A stretch of 41,573 nt of DNA from Marinilactibacillus kalidii. Its GTDB lineage: Bacteria > Bacillota > Bacilli > Lactobacillales > Carnobacteriaceae_A. The position numbers and the translations under genes are program-made. This document shows, piece by piece, positions 1 through 8,020 of this stretch (position 1 is the first letter of the stretch; each line of letters starts with the position of its first letter). The notes below the pieces were generated by a model. The model ran no database searches and was not told where the DNA came from. It was given only the letters and a program-made list of their open reading frames with translations. The DNA lies in assembly GCF_017599325.1 (NCBI RefSeq), contig NZ_JAGFVM010000040.1:1-41573 (forward strand), written 5' to 3'.

Positions 1-3
1 AGG

Positions 4-1335
4 GAGCGTCAAGAAGTTTGTGTAAATAAAGAGGTCCTTCTGTAAAACAAATTCATCTTTTTATTGAAGCTTCAAACATCATTTCCAGTTCTGCTTCAGC
101 TTGTTGGAACCCACGGTGACTTCGAGTTAAAAATTTTTGATTATACATATCAAAATTTGAAACTAAAAAGCGATCCATGGATTCTTCGTTTTGAAATTGT
201 TCTTTACGCCGACTGTACTTTTTGATTTGTTTGTTAAAGGATTCAATCAAATTGGTGGAGTACAAGCTCCTTCGGATCGAAACTGGGAAGTTATAAAACG
301 TAAGCAGACTATCATTTTCTAAAATAGATTTGACTATTTTAGAATAACTAGTGCGCCACTTTTGAGAAAACGCACGGCGCGCTTCAATAGCCTTCTCAAG
401 AGAATCTGCTTGGTAGATTGTCTTAAAATCTTCGCATATTTCTTTACGATCCACTACACGTACCTTACTGGCAAGGTTGCGAGAAACATGTACGCAACAG
501 TGTTGATACGCAGCTTGAGGAAACGCCTGGTGGATCGTATCTTTGATACCTTTCAGACCGTCGGTCGCGAACAGAAGAACATCCTTCACACCGCGTGCTG
601 ATAGATCCTCTAGTAATTCCTTCCAAGTGACTGTGGATTCATTAGGGGCAATAGCATAACCGAGTACTTCCTTGGATCCATCTGGGCGTATTCCTACGGC
701 AATATGAACGGCTTCTTTATCAACCGTTTTACGCTTTAAAGGAATATACGTTGCGTCCAAATAAATAACAGCGTAACGCTCGTTTAGTGAACGTTTTTTA
801 AAAGCTAAAACTTCTTCAGAAAACACCTTAGTCATATTAGATAATGTCTGTGGTGTATAGTGATGACCATACATTTTCTCGATCAAATCCGCGATTTCGG
901 ACATGGTGATTCCTTTTCGAAAAAGATGAATAATTGTTTCTTCAAGCGTACCGTTGGTTCGCCTATAAGGAGGGATAGTCTGTTGTTTAAATACTCCATT
1001 GCGATCGCGAGGTATCTGTATTTGAAGTTCTCCATACTCTGTCTTGACCGTACGGTCATAAGTGCCGTTGCGAGAATTCCCTGAATGGAATCCGATTCGA
1101 TCATATTTTTCATAATCTAAAAAAGCAGTTAATTCTGTCTTTAAGAGTGTATTTACAGCTAACTCCAAGTGAGAACGAAATAATTCATTCAAATCACCTT
1201 TTGTAGCTAGAGTCTGCAAGATATCTGTAGTAAAATTGTTCATAGGGAAGTCCTCTTTTCTGTGAATGTAGTGTGGTAACTCTATTCTACAGAAGGGACT
1301 TCCTTTTTTCTATTTACACAAGATATTTTACACTC
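4..1335 (-). mobile_element. IS256-family insertion sequence
   Basis: The element consists of one transposase gene flanked by imperfect terminal inverted repeats. The left end reads GAGCGTCAAGAAG then TTGTGTAAATA, and the reverse complement of the right end reads GAGTGTAAAATAT then CTTGTGTAAATA. A second shared block, GTCC then TTCTGTA, lies a little further in. The length of about 1.33 kb is usual for IS256 members. The left target duplication would fall at the window edge, so the flanking direct repeat cannot be checked. The element looks intact. Confidence 0.85.
53..1243 (-). CDS. IS256-family (mutator-type) transposase
   Basis: This is a DDE transposase of 396 residues, the normal length for IS256. 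The acidic triad can be seen as YLDATY (first Asp), LFATDGLKG (second Asp) and STNLIESFNKQIK (Glu). The family's CCVH motif is present as YQHCCVHVSRN. The ATG is preceded by AGAGGA at suitable spacing. The reading frame is uninterrupted and the element's ends are present, so it may still be active. Small plus-strand frames inside it are shadows. Confidence 0.95.
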   Translation of the reverse strand: MNNFTTDILQTLATKGDLNELFRSHLELAVNTLLKTELTAFLDYEKYDRIGFHSGNSRNGTYDRTVKTEYGELQIQIPRDRNGVFKQQTIPPYRRTNGTLEETIIHLFRKGITMSEIADLIEKMYGHHYTPQTLSNMTKVFSEEVLAFKKRSLNERYAVIYLDATYIPLKRKTVDKEAVHIAVGIRPDGSKEVLGYAIAPNESTVTWKELLEDLSARGVKDVLLFATDGLKGIKDTIHQAFPQAAYQHCCVHVSRNLASKVRVVDRKEICEDFKTIYQADSLEKAIEARRAFSQKWRTSYSKIVKSILENDSLLTFYNFPVSIRRSLYSTNLIESFNKQIKKYSRRKEQFQNEESMDRFLVSNFDMYNQKFLTRSHRGFQQAEAELEMMFEASIKR

Positions 1336-1387
1336 TCACTAATTAAGATATCAAAAATATGATAGATATGACGAAAAATAAGAAAAT

Positions 1388-1436
1388 AATATAAAGGTCG
1401 TTCAATCTAGATTTTGGGTTGAACGACCTTTATATT
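1388..1436. terminator. bidirectional intrinsic terminator
   Basis: An 18-bp perfect stem (1388-1405 with 1419-1436, core AAGGTCGTTCAA) has a 13-base loop and A/T-rich arms ending in A and T runs. It lies just beyond the IS256 right end. It may terminate the transcript of whatever gene the IS now separates from it. Confidence 0.75.
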
Positions 1437-1445
1437 AATTAAAGA

Positions 1446-1474
1446 TTGTGAGCTCTTTTATTCAATGGTATAGT
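1446..1474 (+). promoter_or_regulatory. putative sigma-A promoter
   Basis: TTGTGA (1446-1451) and TATAGT (1469-1474) are separated by 17 bases. They lie upstream of the small membrane protein gene at 1606. The match is reasonable but the site is predicted only from the boxes. The leader to the ATG would be about 125 bases. Confidence 0.45.
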
Positions 1475-1605
1475 TTTATTAAAGTTAAACAGTACATATT
1501 TAACTATGGATAATCCGTTTAGGCTTCGAATAGAATGTGCATATTATACGAAATTCCATCAATAGTAATAAAGCTAATCACAAAAAAAGAGGAGAAATCG
1601 ATACA

Positions 1606-1773
1606 ATGAAGTTATTCGGAAAAGAATTGAAAAGCCCAGTAAACATACTATTGGCAGCTATCGGTGCCATCTTATTGACTGGTTTTATTTTAAATTATCC
1701 AAAAATTTTTCAAACGATCTATGATACAGGTCGAGATTTCGGAAGAAGCCTTGTTAATCTGTTTATGTCTTAA
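1606..1773 (+). CDS. small single-span membrane protein, unknown function
   Basis: This 55-residue protein starts MKLFGKELKSP and has one hydrophobic segment (about residues 12-30, VNILLAAIGAILLTGFIL) and a short tail containing GRDFGRSLVNLF. The frame extends 23 codons further upstream, but AGGAG lies 11 bases before this ATG, so this start is preferred. It precedes the LD-carboxypeptidase gene by 55 bases in the same direction and may be co-transcribed with it. I do not recognise a family. Confidence 0.6.
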   Translation: MKLFGKELKSPVNILLAAIGAILLTGFILNYPKIFQTIYDTGRDFGRSLVNLFMS

Positions 1774-1828
1774 AACCCAGAACTTCTTATTTACATAATG
1801 GAAAGATATATTAAGGAGGTAAAAAAAG

Positions 1829-2902
1829 ATGAAACCAAAAGGTTTGAAAAAAGGAGATAAAGTTGCGATTGTCAGTCTTTCTAGTGGTATTTTAGGAGAA
1901 TCATTTGCAGCACATCAATTAGCCTTAGGAAAAGAACGTCTTGAAGCATTTGGGCTAGAGCCAGTGGTGATGCCACATGCGTTAGAAGGTATTGAAGCGT
2001 TGGAAAACCATCCGGAGTGGCGTGCAGAGGATTTGAAATCTGCTTTTCAGGATACTTCAATCAAAGGAATCATTTGTGCGATTGGTGGAGACGATACATA
2101 TCGATTACTTCCTTATTTGATGGAAGATCAAACCTTTTTAAAGAACGTAAAAAAGCATCCTAAGGTTTTTACAGGATTTTCAGATACGACAATCAATCAC
2201 CTGATGTTCTACAAGTTGGGAATGAACTCGTTTTATGGACCCAATTTTCTGAGCGATGTAGCTGAATTAGACAAAGAGCTACTCCCTTATGCAAAGAAAG
2301 TGATTTCTGGTTTCTTCGAAGGTAAAGAATTAGAAGGTGTTCTTGAAAGTAGCTGGTGGTATGAAGAAAGAACAGATTTTTCTGTAGAAGCAATTGGCAC
2401 TAAGCGCATCAGGCATCTGGAGACAAAAGGTATAGAGATCCTTCAAGGAACGAGAAATGTGTCTGGTCCATTATTGGGCGGTTGTTTAGAAAGTTTAGCA
2501 GAATGTTTGACCGGCGGACGATATCCAGATCAATTAGATATCATAAACAAGTATAGTATTTTTCCAAACCTAGACGAGTGGAAAGATAAACTACTATTCA
2601 TTGAAACTAGTGAAGAAAAGCCAACCCCAGAAAGATTTAAAGAGATGATCCTTTCACTAAAAAATTATGGAATTTTCTCAGTAATCAAGGGTGTACTTGT
2701 CGGTAAACCTCAAGACGAAGTAGAATATGAAGTGTATAAAGAAATCTTAGTAGAAGTCATAGACAATCAAGATTTACCAATAGCATACAACTTACCTTTC
2801 GGACATGCTTATCCAAGATGTATTCTACCTTATGGTGTAGAGGCAGAAATCGTAATCGATGACAGACAAGTTATCTTTAAAGAACCGTATTTCGATAAAT
2901 GA
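1829..2902 (+). CDS. S66-family LD-carboxypeptidase / MccF-like peptidase
   Basis: This 357-residue cytoplasmic serine peptidase belongs to the S66 family. Family members cleave LD-peptide bonds of murein tripeptides or, in the MccF clade, inactivate microcin C-type acyl-adenylates. The nucleophile is likely Ser118 in FTGFSDTT. The Glu and His of the triad are likely Glu221 (GGCLESLAE) and His326 (LPFGHAYPR). The IGGDDTYRLLPYL block before the nucleophile is typical of MccF-like members. SD AAGGAGG lies at good spacing before the ATG. The substrate cannot be read from sequence. Confidence 0.85.
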   Translation: MKPKGLKKGDKVAIVSLSSGILGESFAAHQLALGKERLEAFGLEPVVMPHALEGIEALENHPEWRAEDLKSAFQDTSIKGIICAIGGDDTYRLLPYLMEDQTFLKNVKKHPKVFTGFSDTTINHLMFYKLGMNSFYGPNFLSDVAELDKELLPYAKKVISGFFEGKELEGVLESSWWYEERTDFSVEAIGTKRIRHLETKGIEILQGTRNVSGPLLGGCLESLAECLTGGRYPDQLDIINKYSIFPNLDEWKDKLLFIETSEEKPTPERFKEMILSLKNYGIFSVIKGVLVGKPQDEVEYEVYKEILVEVIDNQDLPIAYNLPFGHAYPRCILPYGVEAEIVIDDRQVIFKEPYFDK

Positions 2903-2942
2903 TAGTGAATATTTAAGTAATCGTAACTGAAAAGTTGCATAA

Positions 2943-2988
2943 AGGTAGAAAACATACTGTGGTATACAGGGTGGTTTCTACCTCTTTT
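2943..2988 (+). terminator. intrinsic terminator after LD-carboxypeptidase gene
   Basis: GGTAGAAA (2944-2951) pairs with TTTCTACC (2975-2982), with a roughly 23-base loop that can fold further. CTCTTTT follows. It ends the 1606-2902 transcription unit. The rest of the gap to 3175 holds nothing I can assign. Confidence 0.55.
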
Positions 2989-3174
2989 GATTATTTATAA
3001 AGACAAGCTAGAAAACGGAGCAATCATACAATAGTAGTATCTAAACAACGATTACGAATCTGTTCACATTTCGGACGAAAAGCGGTTACGTAATTCTTTG
3101 CTTTTTTTGCTAAAATAAAGAAAAGATAAAATTGTACTATTTATTTTGATTTTATCATCAAAGGAGTGAGTGGA

Positions 3175-4641
3175 ATGAAACGTTTTAAAAACTGGTTAGA
3201 TTTAATTTGGCGCTTTTGTCTAGTAATCTATGCTCCTTTCTTTCTTATTTATTATTTACTAGGAATTTTTGATACATATGATTTTTATAGTATTCAAATG
3301 TTGAACATGATGGTTTACATCGTGGGCTTTATACTCGCTTTTGTCTCGATTTATCAAACGACTCAACTTAAAGTGGATCTTAAAGATGTAGCTGACTTAC
3401 ATACTAAATTGAAAATGAAGCATTGGAGAGTTGTTAATGAGCAACCTTCTCGAATGATACTTGAACCTAGTTTTGATCGGCCTTTTCGTTGGGTGATTAA
3501 AAGCGAAGTAGAGCTGATATTCATTGACGGAAATGCAACGCTCAAAGGTCCTAGAATATATGTACGGACACTAAAAAGACAGCTGAAAAATCAAAAGGTG
3601 TTTTGGATAAGAAAACCATTAACGATACTGAGGGACAGTTTATTATTGATAGTGCTAGGGATGACGCTGTTATTCCCCTCTAATTTGGATTGGCAAGCTT
3701 TGTGGAGTCAGCGTAAAATCCTTGCGGAACCGTTAGCGCTAACTGAAGTACAAGCAAAACAATTGGGGAATACGAATGAGAATACTCATAATAACGGCTA
3801 TGCGGTGGAGAACGATGCATTCTTCTTTTACGTAGAATCCAATAACAAAATCGTCAGAACAAATCATGAATTTAAAGAAAAGGAAACAGTGATCAGTGCA
3901 CCCAATAACTATGGTGGACTGCGTGACTTGAATATTATAGGAGAATGGCTTTACTACACCAAAGATTCTGTCCTTCACCGCGTTCAATTTGACGGTACAA
4001 ATAAAGAAGTAGTCTATGATTCACCTGATATGTTGGAAATGCATATCGTTGGAAACGAGAGTTACTTTATCATGGAAAACAATAATCGGAATCTATATAA
4101 AATCGATCTTAATGAAGGCACATTGACAAAACTGATGGATACTTATGTTACTGATATTTCAATTTATGAGGATTCATTATTTGTTAGTCATCCCGAAGGA
4201 AAAGATGGGGAATTTGTCGTAGATCAGCTCAGTTTAGTTGATGGAAAAAAACAGCAAACACTTTTTAAAGAACCTGCTAATCACTTGATTCGTTGGGAAG
4301 AGGATTACTATTATTTAGGGAGCGATACGACACTTAAAAAGCTTTCGATTGACAGTTCGTTATCTCAAACATCGCTTACTGAAGAACAACTAGATTATTT
4401 CATACCAACAGAAAATGGCATTTACTATACCTATCAACTGAATCCAACAGTAAACGCCAGAGCAGCCTTGCACCATATAAACGTTGATGGATATGAAAAT
4501 GAATTACTGTTTGAGGCTGATTCGATTCAAGGGTTAGCCCAAATTGGGGATTCACTGCTATTTACTACTGTAGAAGATGAATTGAGCTATACGACTAGAA
4601 AAATCGACTTAAAGACCGGTGAAATGGAAGAAATGAATTAA
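3175..4641 (+). CDS. membrane-anchored beta-propeller (DUF5050-like) protein, copy 1
   Basis: About 488 residues. Two N-terminal membrane spans (about 8-60) are followed by a short globular segment with a VINEQPSR...FDRPFRWVIKSEVELIF-type pattern that may be a bacterial PH-like fold. A third span lies near 150-170. The C-terminal region, about 280 residues, is built of repeated strand units with aromatic YY/YF and DG/NG turns (for example WLYYTKDSVLHRVQFDG), as in DUF5050/YWTD-like propellers. The propeller is probably outside the cell. The frame has an upstream GTG, but that codon overlaps the AAAGGAG SD, so the ATG at 3175 is preferred. It is the first of three tandem paralogues. The function is unknown. 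Confidence 0.75.
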   Translation: MKRFKNWLDLIWRFCLVIYAPFFLIYYLLGIFDTYDFYSIQMLNMMVYIVGFILAFVSIYQTTQLKVDLKDVADLHTKLKMKHWRVVNEQPSRMILEPSFDRPFRWVIKSEVELIFIDGNATLKGPRIYVRTLKRQLKNQKVFWIRKPLTILRDSLLLIVLGMTLLFPSNLDWQALWSQRKILAEPLALTEVQAKQLGNTNENTHNNGYAVENDAFFFYVESNNKIVRTNHEFKEKETVISAPNNYGGLRDLNIIGEWLYYTKDSVLHRVQFDGTNKEVVYDSPDMLEMHIVGNESYFIMENNNRNLYKIDLNEGTLTKLMDTYVTDISIYEDSLFVSHPEGKDGEFVVDQLSLVDGKKQQTLFKEPANHLIRWEEDYYYLGSDTTLKKLSIDSSLSQTSLTEEQLDYFIPTENGIYYTYQLNPTVNARAALHHINVDGYENELLFEADSIQGLAQIGDSLLFTTVEDELSYTTRKIDLKTGEMEEMN

Positions 4642-4687
4642 GTAGTGATAGGGAAATCATAAAAAGAAACGTTCTGGGGGAAAGCGT

Positions 4688-6148
4688 ATGTTGAAAAGAA
4701 AAGATGAGATTGGCCTCGCTATTAGAGGAATAGTATTGATATTTTTACCAGGATTGGCTTTGGTCTATTTAATTTATGGCATGTTATTTAATGTTGATCT
4801 TAACTACTTTACGTTGGGGACAGGATTTGTACTGTATAGTTTTTTGAAATGGTTCAATGATAAGTATATACAGGACGATAGTGTGATCAAGGTAGAGGAC
4901 AGAAAAGTAGTAGAGACCATACTGCAAGAGGGTAAGTGGGAGGTAATGGATCGCGGACTGGATTGGCTCAAGATTAGACCGAGATTTGATTTTCCCTTCA
5001 ATTACGTGGTGCGAGACGAAGTGATGATTCATTTTGAAAATCAGTACGCTACGCTAAAAGGCCCTCATTATTACATTGAGACAGTCAAGGATAATCTTGA
5101 TGGCGATCAATCAATGTGGGAAAAGAAACACCCCTCATTTACGAAAGTCATGCTCTATGGGATTCTTGCTATCCTACCAATTTTGTTGGATGGTGGCTTA
5201 TATTGGGAAGCGAAAGTGATGTATCACAACGTATTTGCATCGACGAACGAAGTAGTTGAAACCCGAGAAGAAACCACCAAAGGAAACCTAATTGAGAATA
5301 CGATGAATAGTGGTTATGGTGTTGAAACAAACGAATTCAATTTTTACGTTGAGAATGAAGAAAGAATCATTAGAACGGATAAACAGTTTAAGGAAAAGCA
5401 AGAATTGGTAGGCAGAGAGGATCCTTTTGGTATTAGTAACTTGAATCTCGTTGGGGACTGGCTCTATTATGTCGATGGTTCGTCAATAGATAGAATACGA
5501 TTTGATGGCACAGAAAAAGAAACGATTTATGGGATGGGCTATACGATCGATATGCAAATCATGGGGGACTATATCTACTTTATCAATGAAGAACAAGACT
5601 CAAATATCTACCGGATGAATCTAAACGGTGAAAATCTGGAGCGGTTCTTATCTGTTGAAGCAAGTGAGTTTTTAGTACACGACGATCATTTACTGGTTAC
5701 TTACTTAGAAAACGAAGATGAGTACAACCGAATTACGGAAAGGGTTAGCTTAGATACGCAGAAAAGAACCGAAGTCTTTTCGGAAGATAATGATTCAATC
5801 ATTGAATGGGAAGGGTATTATTATTATCGAGGCATCAATGCTGAGTTGAAAAGAAGCTTAATAGCAGATCCCACAAAGACAGATATTGTTGTTAATAGTC
5901 GGATAAATAACTATACGATCATAGACGATACAGTATACTATAGTCTAGATCAAGACTATCTTAGTCCCATTTACCGATCAAACTTAGACGGAAAAGAAAC
6001 AGAAAAATTGAATGGACGTTCAAATTATATCAATAACTTTACTAAAGTTGGGGATATCATTCTATTCACATCTAATGATATGAATGACAACTACGAAATG
6101 AAGAAAATAGATCCAGAAACAGGATCAGTCAAAAACTTAGAAGAGTAA
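4688..6148 (+). CDS. membrane-anchored beta-propeller (DUF5050-like) protein, copy 2
   Basis: This 486-residue paralogue of the preceding gene has the same order: two spans (about 8-55), a PH-like segment ending in TLKGPHYYIETVK, a third span (about 150-170) and a propeller-like tail. The hinge after the third span keeps the shared pattern N-x-x-E-N-T/H-x-x-G-Y-x-V-E. The propeller carries strand units such as WLYYVDGSSIDRIRFDG and NIYRMNLNGENLERF. The gap to the previous gene is 46 bases, with TGGGGGA as SD, so co-transcription is likely. Confidence 0.75.
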   Translation: MLKRKDEIGLAIRGIVLIFLPGLALVYLIYGMLFNVDLNYFTLGTGFVLYSFLKWFNDKYIQDDSVIKVEDRKVVETILQEGKWEVMDRGLDWLKIRPRFDFPFNYVVRDEVMIHFENQYATLKGPHYYIETVKDNLDGDQSMWEKKHPSFTKVMLYGILAILPILLDGGLYWEAKVMYHNVFASTNEVVETREETTKGNLIENTMNSGYGVETNEFNFYVENEERIIRTDKQFKEKQELVGREDPFGISNLNLVGDWLYYVDGSSIDRIRFDGTEKETIYGMGYTIDMQIMGDYIYFINEEQDSNIYRMNLNGENLERFLSVEASEFLVHDDHLLVTYLENEDEYNRITERVSLDTQKRTEVFSEDNDSIIEWEGYYYYRGINAELKRSLIADPTKTDIVVNSRINNYTIIDDTVYYSLDQDYLSPIYRSNLDGKETEKLNGRSNYINNFTKVGDIILFTSNDMNDNYEMKKIDPETGSVKNLEE

Positions 6149-6185
6149 ACAGCGCGTTCAAAAGAAAGAAAGGAGTTAAGGGAAT

Positions 6186-7637
6186 ATGAAGATAGTCAAA
6201 AATTGGATAGACATTGCCTTGCGGGGAACGCTGCTGATACTAGTACCGGGTTTCTTAATCGTCTACGTGTTGTATCAATTTCTATTTGATGTCTCACTCG
6301 ATGTTTACTGGTTCGTTTTGTTTATTGTATGGGTCGTCTATACGAAGTGTTTGATCGATACGTATCATGTTGACTCAAAATGTGAGATCATACAAAGCTT
6401 CGACGGCATTGAAAAACTGCTCGTCCAAGAAAATTGGGAATTGCTCGATAAAAGTACAACACAATTAATCGTCAGACCAAGGTTCGGTTTTCCTTACAAT
6501 CTTGTCTTAAATGATAAAGTAACCGTTACGTACCGATCTGGTCAAGTACGTGTAGAAGGACCACTCGAGTATATAAATATTTTTTTAAAAGAAATTCGTG
6601 GCGATGAAAAAGTCGAGCAGGAAAAAAAGTGGAAATCATCTAGTGTTGTTTTATCGTTACTTATCTTTTTATTACCTATCTTGCTAGATGGCAGTATTTG
6701 GTGGGAAGTGAAGACCTTTTACCATAATGCTTCTGCCGGCACAACTGTTCAAGTTGAGGCAGTAGAACCTATGACCTCTGGAAATCTTGTGGAAAATCTC
6801 CATAACGGAGGATTTGTTGTAGAGGATGAAGAAGCTGTCTACTATATTGAACAAGGGAATAGAATCGTTCAAACAACAAAAACCTTTGAAGAAAAAGAAA
6901 CGTTAATGAAAGAAGAAGGTGCTAGCTACCTCAATCTCAATCTTGTAGGTAACTATTTATACTTAACAGATGCGGGCGTACTCAAAAGATTATCGCTAAC
7001 GGACGGCAGTCTTGAAGTTGTCTATGATTTCACTTATGTGGATGACATACAGATTCAAGGAAAGTGGATTTATTTCTCGAATTACCAAGATGATTTCAAT
7101 CTTTACCGTATGGATTTAAACGGAGGAAATCTCAATAGAGTCTTTAAAGGAAATATTCGAGGCTTCAGTACCTACAAAGATCATGTGCTAGTCAATTATA
7201 TCGAGAGAGATCACTTCAAGGTTAGTCGAATGGATAACGGAGAAGATAGTTGGAGAACAGTTATAGAAGAAGAAGCCAGAGACATGACAGAGAAAAATGG
7301 TTATTACTATTACATTAATGAGAACGGACAACTCTACCGCAAAACAGTAGATAATCAAGCAAAACCAGAACGAATCGTGGAAGACTACGTGCACAATTAT
7401 ACGATCACAGACGAAAATATTTACTATTCTGTCTATATTTCAAGTCCTGACGCCACCAATGGTGTCTTCAAAACAGAATTGGATGGGCAGCACTCCACAC
7501 ACATCTATGAAGCAAACACAGCTGTGGAACTTGGTGTGGTAGGAAGTAAAATACTGATGAAGATTGAAAAGGAGCAATCGTCAGATAACATTAGGATATA
7601 TGATGAAATGAGTAAAGAAGTTAGTGGGTTAGAATAG
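6186..7637 (+). CDS. membrane-anchored beta-propeller (DUF5050-like) protein, copy 3
   Basis: This third paralogue has 483 residues and the same architecture. Spans lie near 8-50 and 150-172, followed by the hinge ENLHNGGFVVEDE and the strand units NLYRMDLNGGNLNRVF and YYYYINENGQLYRKT. AAAGGAG lies before the ATG, 38 bases after copy 2. The three copies are clearly diverged, so the triplication is not recent. A role in sensing or binding at the cell surface is only a guess. Confidence 0.75.
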   Translation: MKIVKNWIDIALRGTLLILVPGFLIVYVLYQFLFDVSLDVYWFVLFIVWVVYTKCLIDTYHVDSKCEIIQSFDGIEKLLVQENWELLDKSTTQLIVRPRFGFPYNLVLNDKVTVTYRSGQVRVEGPLEYINIFLKEIRGDEKVEQEKKWKSSSVVLSLLIFLLPILLDGSIWWEVKTFYHNASAGTTVQVEAVEPMTSGNLVENLHNGGFVVEDEEAVYYIEQGNRIVQTTKTFEEKETLMKEEGASYLNLNLVGNYLYLTDAGVLKRLSLTDGSLEVVYDFTYVDDIQIQGKWIYFSNYQDDFNLYRMDLNGGNLNRVFKGNIRGFSTYKDHVLVNYIERDHFKVSRMDNGEDSWRTVIEEEARDMTEKNGYYYYINENGQLYRKTVDNQAKPERIVEDYVHNYTITDENIYYSVYISSPDATNGVFKTELDGQHSTHIYEANTAVELGVVGSKILMKIEKEQSSDNIRIYDEMSKEVSGLE

Positions 7638-7742
7638 CATTAAGACAAAAGCGGCTAAGAAAAAACGTGTGATTTTAAGAGTCTATTTAATGGGCATTCT
7701 TCAAAGAGCTAGATTGCATGCTGATTAATTAAAATAAAGAAG

Positions 7743-7919
7743 GTGAATAAACTGTCAAAAAAATTAGGAATATTTGTAGTAATTATTTACCTAATACTCG
7801 TATTTTTTTTAAGAAGAAACGAGATCGTTGACAATATCGAAACGGTTATGATGACAACAGTATTTTTAATGATTGTTGTTTTTCTTACTAGTGATAAGAA
7901 ATCTAAACAAAAGCGATAG
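7743..7919 (+). CDS. small two-span membrane protein, non-ATG start
   Basis: An open frame of 58 codons has no ATG at its 5' end. It reads (GTG)NK(CTG)SKKLGIFVVIIYLILVFFLRR, then a short polar loop NEIVDNIETV, then a second hydrophobic segment MMTTVFLMIVVFL and a lysine-rich tail. The GTG at 7743 has a weak SD. The CTG at 7752 is 6-7 bases after GAAGGTG and may be the better start. The hydrophobic-loop-hydrophobic pattern and basic tail argue for a real gene. No family is recognised. Confidence 0.5.
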   Translation: MNKLSKKLGIFVVIIYLILVFFLRRNEIVDNIETVMMTTVFLMIVVFLTSDKKSKQKR

Positions 7920-7942
7920 ATATCAATGTCATTGAAAATATA

Positions 7943-7986
7943 AAAGAAGCTGTCGCTAATGATTATTAATTAGCGACAGCTTCTTT
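7943..7986. terminator. bidirectional intrinsic terminator
   Basis: An 18-bp perfect stem (7943-7960 with 7969-7986, core GAAGCTGTCGCTAAT) has an 8-base loop and A/T runs on both sides. It separates the convergent units ending at 7919 (plus) and 8021 (minus). Confidence 0.85.
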
Positions 7987-8020
7987 AGTTAGTTATTAAT
8001 GATTCTGATAGAAAAAGTTC

